Assembly (NCBI GenBank): GCA_900552415.1
Contig: USAD01000014.1
Coordinates: 1 to 18,268 of the forward strand
Reading direction: 5' to 3'
DNA: 18,268 nt
Origin: an uncultured Parabacteroides sp.
Lineage (GTDB): Bacteria > Bacteroidota > Bacteroidia > Bacteroidales > Tannerellaceae
Below the pieces are notes generated by a model. The model did not search any database and was not told the DNA's origin. It saw nothing but the letters and a program-made list of their open reading frames with translations. This document shows positions 15,841 to 18,268 of this stretch, in pieces. The translations under genes and the position numbers were made by a program. The stretch's first letter is position 1, and each line of letters opens with the position of its first letter.

Positions 15841-16671
15841 TTATTCCAGTTGTCCGTAGACCTCGTCGGTGACGGGCTCCAGCCATTCGTTGGCGGTCTC
15901 CTCGCCGGTGATCTCGAAGGCCAGGTGCGCGAACCAGCTGTCGGCTGCCGCTCCATGCCAATGCTTGACATTTGCCGGGATGTGAATGACCGTACCGGGC
16001 AGGATCCGTACGGCGGGCTTGCCCTCCTCTTGATACCAACCCTCACCAGCTACGCCGATAAGCATCTGTCCGCCTCCTTTGGTCGCGCGATGGATGTGCC
16101 AGTTGTTACGACAGCCCGGCTCGAAGGTGACATTGTAGACAATCACCTGGTCGTTGGAGATGGGGGCGAGGTAGCTGTTGCCGATAAAATAGCGGGCGAA
16201 GGCTGTGTTCGGTTCTCCGATCGGGAAAATCATCTCCCGTTGGAAAGCGGCCTTGGCGTCTTCGCCTGTGAGTTCCTCGTTCCAGACCTCTTTAGCCAGC
16301 CTGAATGCTGCCCAGGCTTTGGGCCAACCGGCATAAAAACCAATGTGGGTGAGGATCTCGGCGATCTCCGTTCGGGTGATGCCATTCTTTTTCGCGGATT
16401 GGAGATGATAAGTCAGCGAACTGTCCGTGATACCCTGGCTGATGAGCGAGGTGATCGTGACCAGGCTGCGGTCGCGCAATCCAAGTTTGTCGGTACGGCT
16501 CCAGACCTCACCGAAAAGAACATCGTCGTTAAGTTCCGCGAATTTGGGTGCGAAGGCGCCGAGCTGCTCGCGGCCAGCTGTCTGCTTGATTTTTTCCTGT
16601 GCCATAATCGTTGTATTGTTTATCGCCAGCGCGACAAGCGCCAGGATGATTTTAAACTTTGTGCTATTCAT
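15841..16671 (-). CDS. Carboxymuconolactone decarboxylase-like/cupin fusion protein, exported
   Basis: This 276-residue protein has a signal peptide (residues 1-24, cut near MA-Q) and two domains. The first (about 35-145) resembles the carboxymuconolactone decarboxylase/AhpD fold: RSLVTITSLISQG, SAKKNGITRTEIAEILTHIGFYAGWPKA. It lacks the CxxC pair of AhpD peroxidases. The second (about 175-255) is a cupin with metal ligands H192 and H194 in WHIH, probably Q202, and H237 or H239 in KHWHG; PGTVIHIP precedes the last. Such fusions occur beside dienelactone-hydrolase-like and flavodoxin-like genes in gut Bacteroidota. The reaction is not established. It is divergent from the alpha/beta hydrolase gene at 17002, suggesting joint regulation. 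The next gene downstream is lepA. Confidence 0.9.
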   Translation of the reverse strand: MNSTKFKIILALVALAINNTTIMAQEKIKQTAGREQLGAFAPKFAELNDDVLFGEVWSRTDKLGLRDRSLVTITSLISQGITDSSLTYHLQSAKKNGITRTEIAEILTHIGFYAGWPKAWAAFRLAKEVWNEELTGEDAKAAFQREMIFPIGEPNTAFARYFIGNSYLAPISNDQVIVYNVTFEPGCRNNWHIHRATKGGGQMLIGVAGEGWYQEEGKPAVRILPGTVIHIPANVKHWHGAAADSWFAHLAFEITGEETANEWLEPVTDEVYGQLE

Positions 16672-16690
16672 GAGATTCTTTTTACTGGTA

Positions 16691-16698
16691 CAAATTTA
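16691..16698 (-). promoter_or_regulatory. Putative -7 box for the CMD/cupin gene
   Basis: On the minus strand this reads TAAATTTG, matching TAnnTTTG, 19 bases before the start at 16671. No -33 TTTG is seen at the usual spacing. Confidence 0.45.
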
Positions 16699-16942
16699 TC
16701 TTGAATGGTTTTATTCTTTTGTATATGGATTACGGATATTTGTGCCCGGATCAATGATATGGGAAATAAGGTGAGGAGAATTTGCCGGATTGATGTGGCG
16801 ATGATTCCTCGGGCGTTTGTATGGCGTGGACGGTTGGAATGGTTAATGATGAGAAACAACCGTAAATCCGTTATAATCCGGGCGAAGAATCCGTAATATG
16901 TCTACATGGATCTTATGAGGTCTGGGATAAATTCGCGTTGTT

Positions 16943-16971
16943 CGGCATAGGATCTGATGCCGATCCTTTTT
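16943..16971 (+). promoter_or_regulatory. Two mutually exclusive hairpins, attenuator-like, before the hydrolase gene
   Basis: CGGCAT (16943-16948) pairs with ATGCCG (16957-16962). Alternatively AGGATC (16949-16954) pairs with GATCCT (16962-16967), followed by TTTTT (through 16971). The second looks like a small terminator and the two cannot form together. The stems are only 6 bp, so an operator with two half-sites is an alternative reading. Confidence 0.4.
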
Positions 16972-17001
16972 GAAGTGTAATTTATAACAGGAGGGAGAGA
17001 C

Positions 17002-18090
17002 ATGAGAAATTTATTTTGGAGCCTTTGCCTGGTAGCCTTCGGCTGGTGTGGCTTGGGCGATCTTCATGCGGCGGATGGCCGGGTAGGAACGGATAACGAT
17101 CATTCAAACAATTGTATTATGGAAAAGGAATTGAATCTTACGCGGGAATGGGATAAGGTCTTCCCGCAGAGCGACAAGGTGGACCACAGCAAGATCACCT
17201 TCCACAACCGGTATGGCATCACGCTCGTCGCTGACCTGTACAAACCCAAGAACGCGACAGGCAAGCTCCCGGCCATAGCAGTCAGTGGCCCGTTTGGGGC
17301 AGTAAAGGAGCAGGCATCGGGACTTTACGCGCAAACATTGGCTGAGCGCGGTTTTCTGACCATTGCCTTTGACCCCTCATTTACCGGAGAAAGCGGCGGG
17401 CAACCCCGCAGTGTGGCCTCGCCGGACATCAACACGGAAGATTTCAGTGCAGCGGTGGACTATCTGGCCACCCGCGATGATGTAGACCCGGAGCGCATCG
17501 GCATACTCGGTATCTGTGGCTTTGGCGGCTTTGCCATCAACGCGGCGGCTATGGACACGCGCATCAAGGCGACGGTGGCTTCTACGATGTATGACATCTG
17601 TCGGGGGACGGCCAACGGCTACTTCGATGCCAACGACAATGCCGACGCCCGCTACGAAATGCGTAAGCAACTGAATGCCCAGCGGACGGAAGATTATCGC
17701 AACGGTACGTACAAACGCACGGTAATGAATCCCAAGCCTGCTGACGACGCACCCCAATTCATGAAAGACTACTATGACTATTACAAGACTCGGCGCGGCT
17801 TCCATCCCCGATCCATCAACTCCGGTCTGGGCTGGAACGTGACATCCTCGCTTTCGCTCGTTAATATGCCTATCCTGGCTTACAGCGATGAAATCCGCAG
17901 TGCTGTATTGGTGGTGCATGGAGAAAAAGCGCATTCACGCTATTTCGGCGAGGATGCTTTCAAGAAATTGAAGGGTGACAATAAGGAATTGTTCATCGTG
18001 CCGGGAGCGAGTCATACCGATTTATATGACAATCTGGAGAAAATCCCTTTCGACAAAATCGAACAGTTCTATCGGGAATATTTGAAATGA
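17002..18090 (+). CDS. Alpha/beta hydrolase, exported, Cys nucleophile (dienelactone hydrolase-like)
   Basis: This 362-residue protein has an N-terminal signal sequence (residues 1 to about 24, ending LHAADG). An alpha/beta hydrolase domain follows: the oxyanion region VSGPFG (94-99), the nucleophile elbow GICGFGG with Cys172 where most relatives have Ser, an acidic residue in VVHGEK, and the catalytic His338 in GASHTD. A Cys nucleophile in G-x-C-x-G-G is the dienelactone hydrolase pattern. The start at 17002 is favoured by a strong Shine-Dalgarno (AGGAGGGAGA), rare in this phylum. An internal Met40 (17119) would remove the signal. It is divergent from the CMD/cupin gene and lies 28 bases before a lipoprotein gene, probably one operon. 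The substrate is unknown. Confidence 0.92.
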   Translation: MRNLFWSLCLVAFGWCGLGDLHAADGRVGTDNDHSNNCIMEKELNLTREWDKVFPQSDKVDHSKITFHNRYGITLVADLYKPKNATGKLPAIAVSGPFGAVKEQASGLYAQTLAERGFLTIAFDPSFTGESGGQPRSVASPDINTEDFSAAVDYLATRDDVDPERIGILGICGFGGFAINAAAMDTRIKATVASTMYDICRGTANGYFDANDNADARYEMRKQLNAQRTEDYRNGTYKRTVMNPKPADDAPQFMKDYYDYYKTRRGFHPRSINSGLGWNVTSSLSLVNMPILAYSDEIRSAVLVVHGEKAHSRYFGEDAFKKLKGDNKELFIVPGASHTDLYDNLEKIPFDKIEQFYREYLK

Positions 18091-18118
18091 CAGTTCCTGG
18101 TTGTAAAGCACCGTTTGT

Positions 18119-18268
18119 ATGAGACAATGGATTCAATATGCAGTGATGTCTGCCATCCTCTTTTCGAGCTGGGGACTGATGGCTTGTTCGGACGACGACC
18201 CGGTTTTGCCGGACGCAGAAGTTTCCGTGCAGCCGGGTTCCGGAAGCGACGGCAGTGAGGATGGCAGC
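18119..18268 (+). CDS. Lipoprotein, surface-export type, 5' part only
   Basis: I translated this by hand from the ATG at 18119; exactly 50 codons remain before the window ends. The signal peptide ends in the lipobox LMAC (Cys23), followed by SDDD. This is the acidic lipoprotein export signal that sends Bacteroidota lipoproteins to the cell surface. The mature start is Ser/Gly/Asp-rich (PGSGSDGSEDGS), a flexible linker. The catalytic part lies outside the window. Genes in this position next to exported hydrolases and CMD/cupin proteins are often flavodoxin-like, but nothing visible here shows that. Confidence 0.8.
   Translation, partial: MRQWIQYAVMSAILFSSWGLMACSDDDPVLPDAEVSVQPGSGSDGSEDGS

Larger units (their letters stand above)
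16672..17001. other. Divergent intergenic region, 330 bases, promoter and possible regulatory sites
   Basis: It separates the CMD/cupin gene from the alpha/beta hydrolase. Apart from the box at 16691-16698 it holds AATCCG three times in one orientation (16865, 16875, 16888) and once inverted (16786-16791). ATCCGTA also occurs in both orientations (16889-16895, and 16731-16737 inverted). A pair of overlapping hairpins lies at 16943-16971. Short open frames here have no protein character. I see no clear plus-strand TAnnTTTG box for the hydrolase. Confidence 0.5.

Overview
The window looks like chromosomal DNA of a gut-type Bacteroidales, most likely Parabacteroides or a close relative (Tannerellaceae/Porphyromonadaceae). 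This rests on the -7 boxes of the form TAnnTTTG in several intergenic gaps, the mostly weak Shine-Dalgarno sequences, the lipoprotein signal with a CSDDD export motif, and the style of the protein families. The species assignment is inference. Twelve intact or window-truncated genes and one split gene cover almost everything; there is no tRNA, rRNA, CRISPR array or insertion sequence.

Layout. (1) 1-1536, minus: an AT-rich two-gene ABC exporter (membrane protein, then ATPase cut by the window edge). (2) 1537-1944: a gap with an unexplained inverted/direct repeat cluster and a strong terminator. (3) 1945-5664, minus: an etfB-etfA-acyl-CoA dehydrogenase operon with a textbook Bacteroidota promoter; it links acyl-CoA oxidation or enoyl-CoA reduction to flavin electron transfer. 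(4) 5779-6696, plus: an outer-membrane phospholipase A with the complete His-Ser-Asn triad. (5) 6721-9823, plus: a lipid-anchored Ntn-type isoaspartyl peptidase/asparaginase, a HAD phosphatase and radA/sms, joined by stop/start overlaps; this RadA lacks the first zinc-finger cysteine. (6) 9866-13671, plus: a radical SAM gene broken by a frameshift, a family 2 glycosyltransferase and a COG2509-type FAD oxidoreductase, all overlapping, which look like one pathway of unknown product. (7) 13672-13897: a 41-bp tandem palindromic repeat and a bidirectional terminator. (8) 13898-15685, minus: lepA. (9) 15841-18268: an exported carboxymuconolactone decarboxylase/cupin fusion (minus) divergent from an exported alpha/beta hydrolase with a Cys nucleophile and a surface-type lipoprotein cut by the window end; this looks like a small accessory redox or detoxification cluster.

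The most notable points are the split radical SAM gene inside an otherwise tightly coupled cassette, the RadA C10S change, the 16-bp inverted repeat at 1657-1738, the 41-bp palindromic tandem repeat, and two mutually exclusive hairpins in the leader of the hydrolase gene. Nothing here proves a new system; the radical SAM/glycosyltransferase/FAD cassette is the best candidate for undescribed biochemistry.
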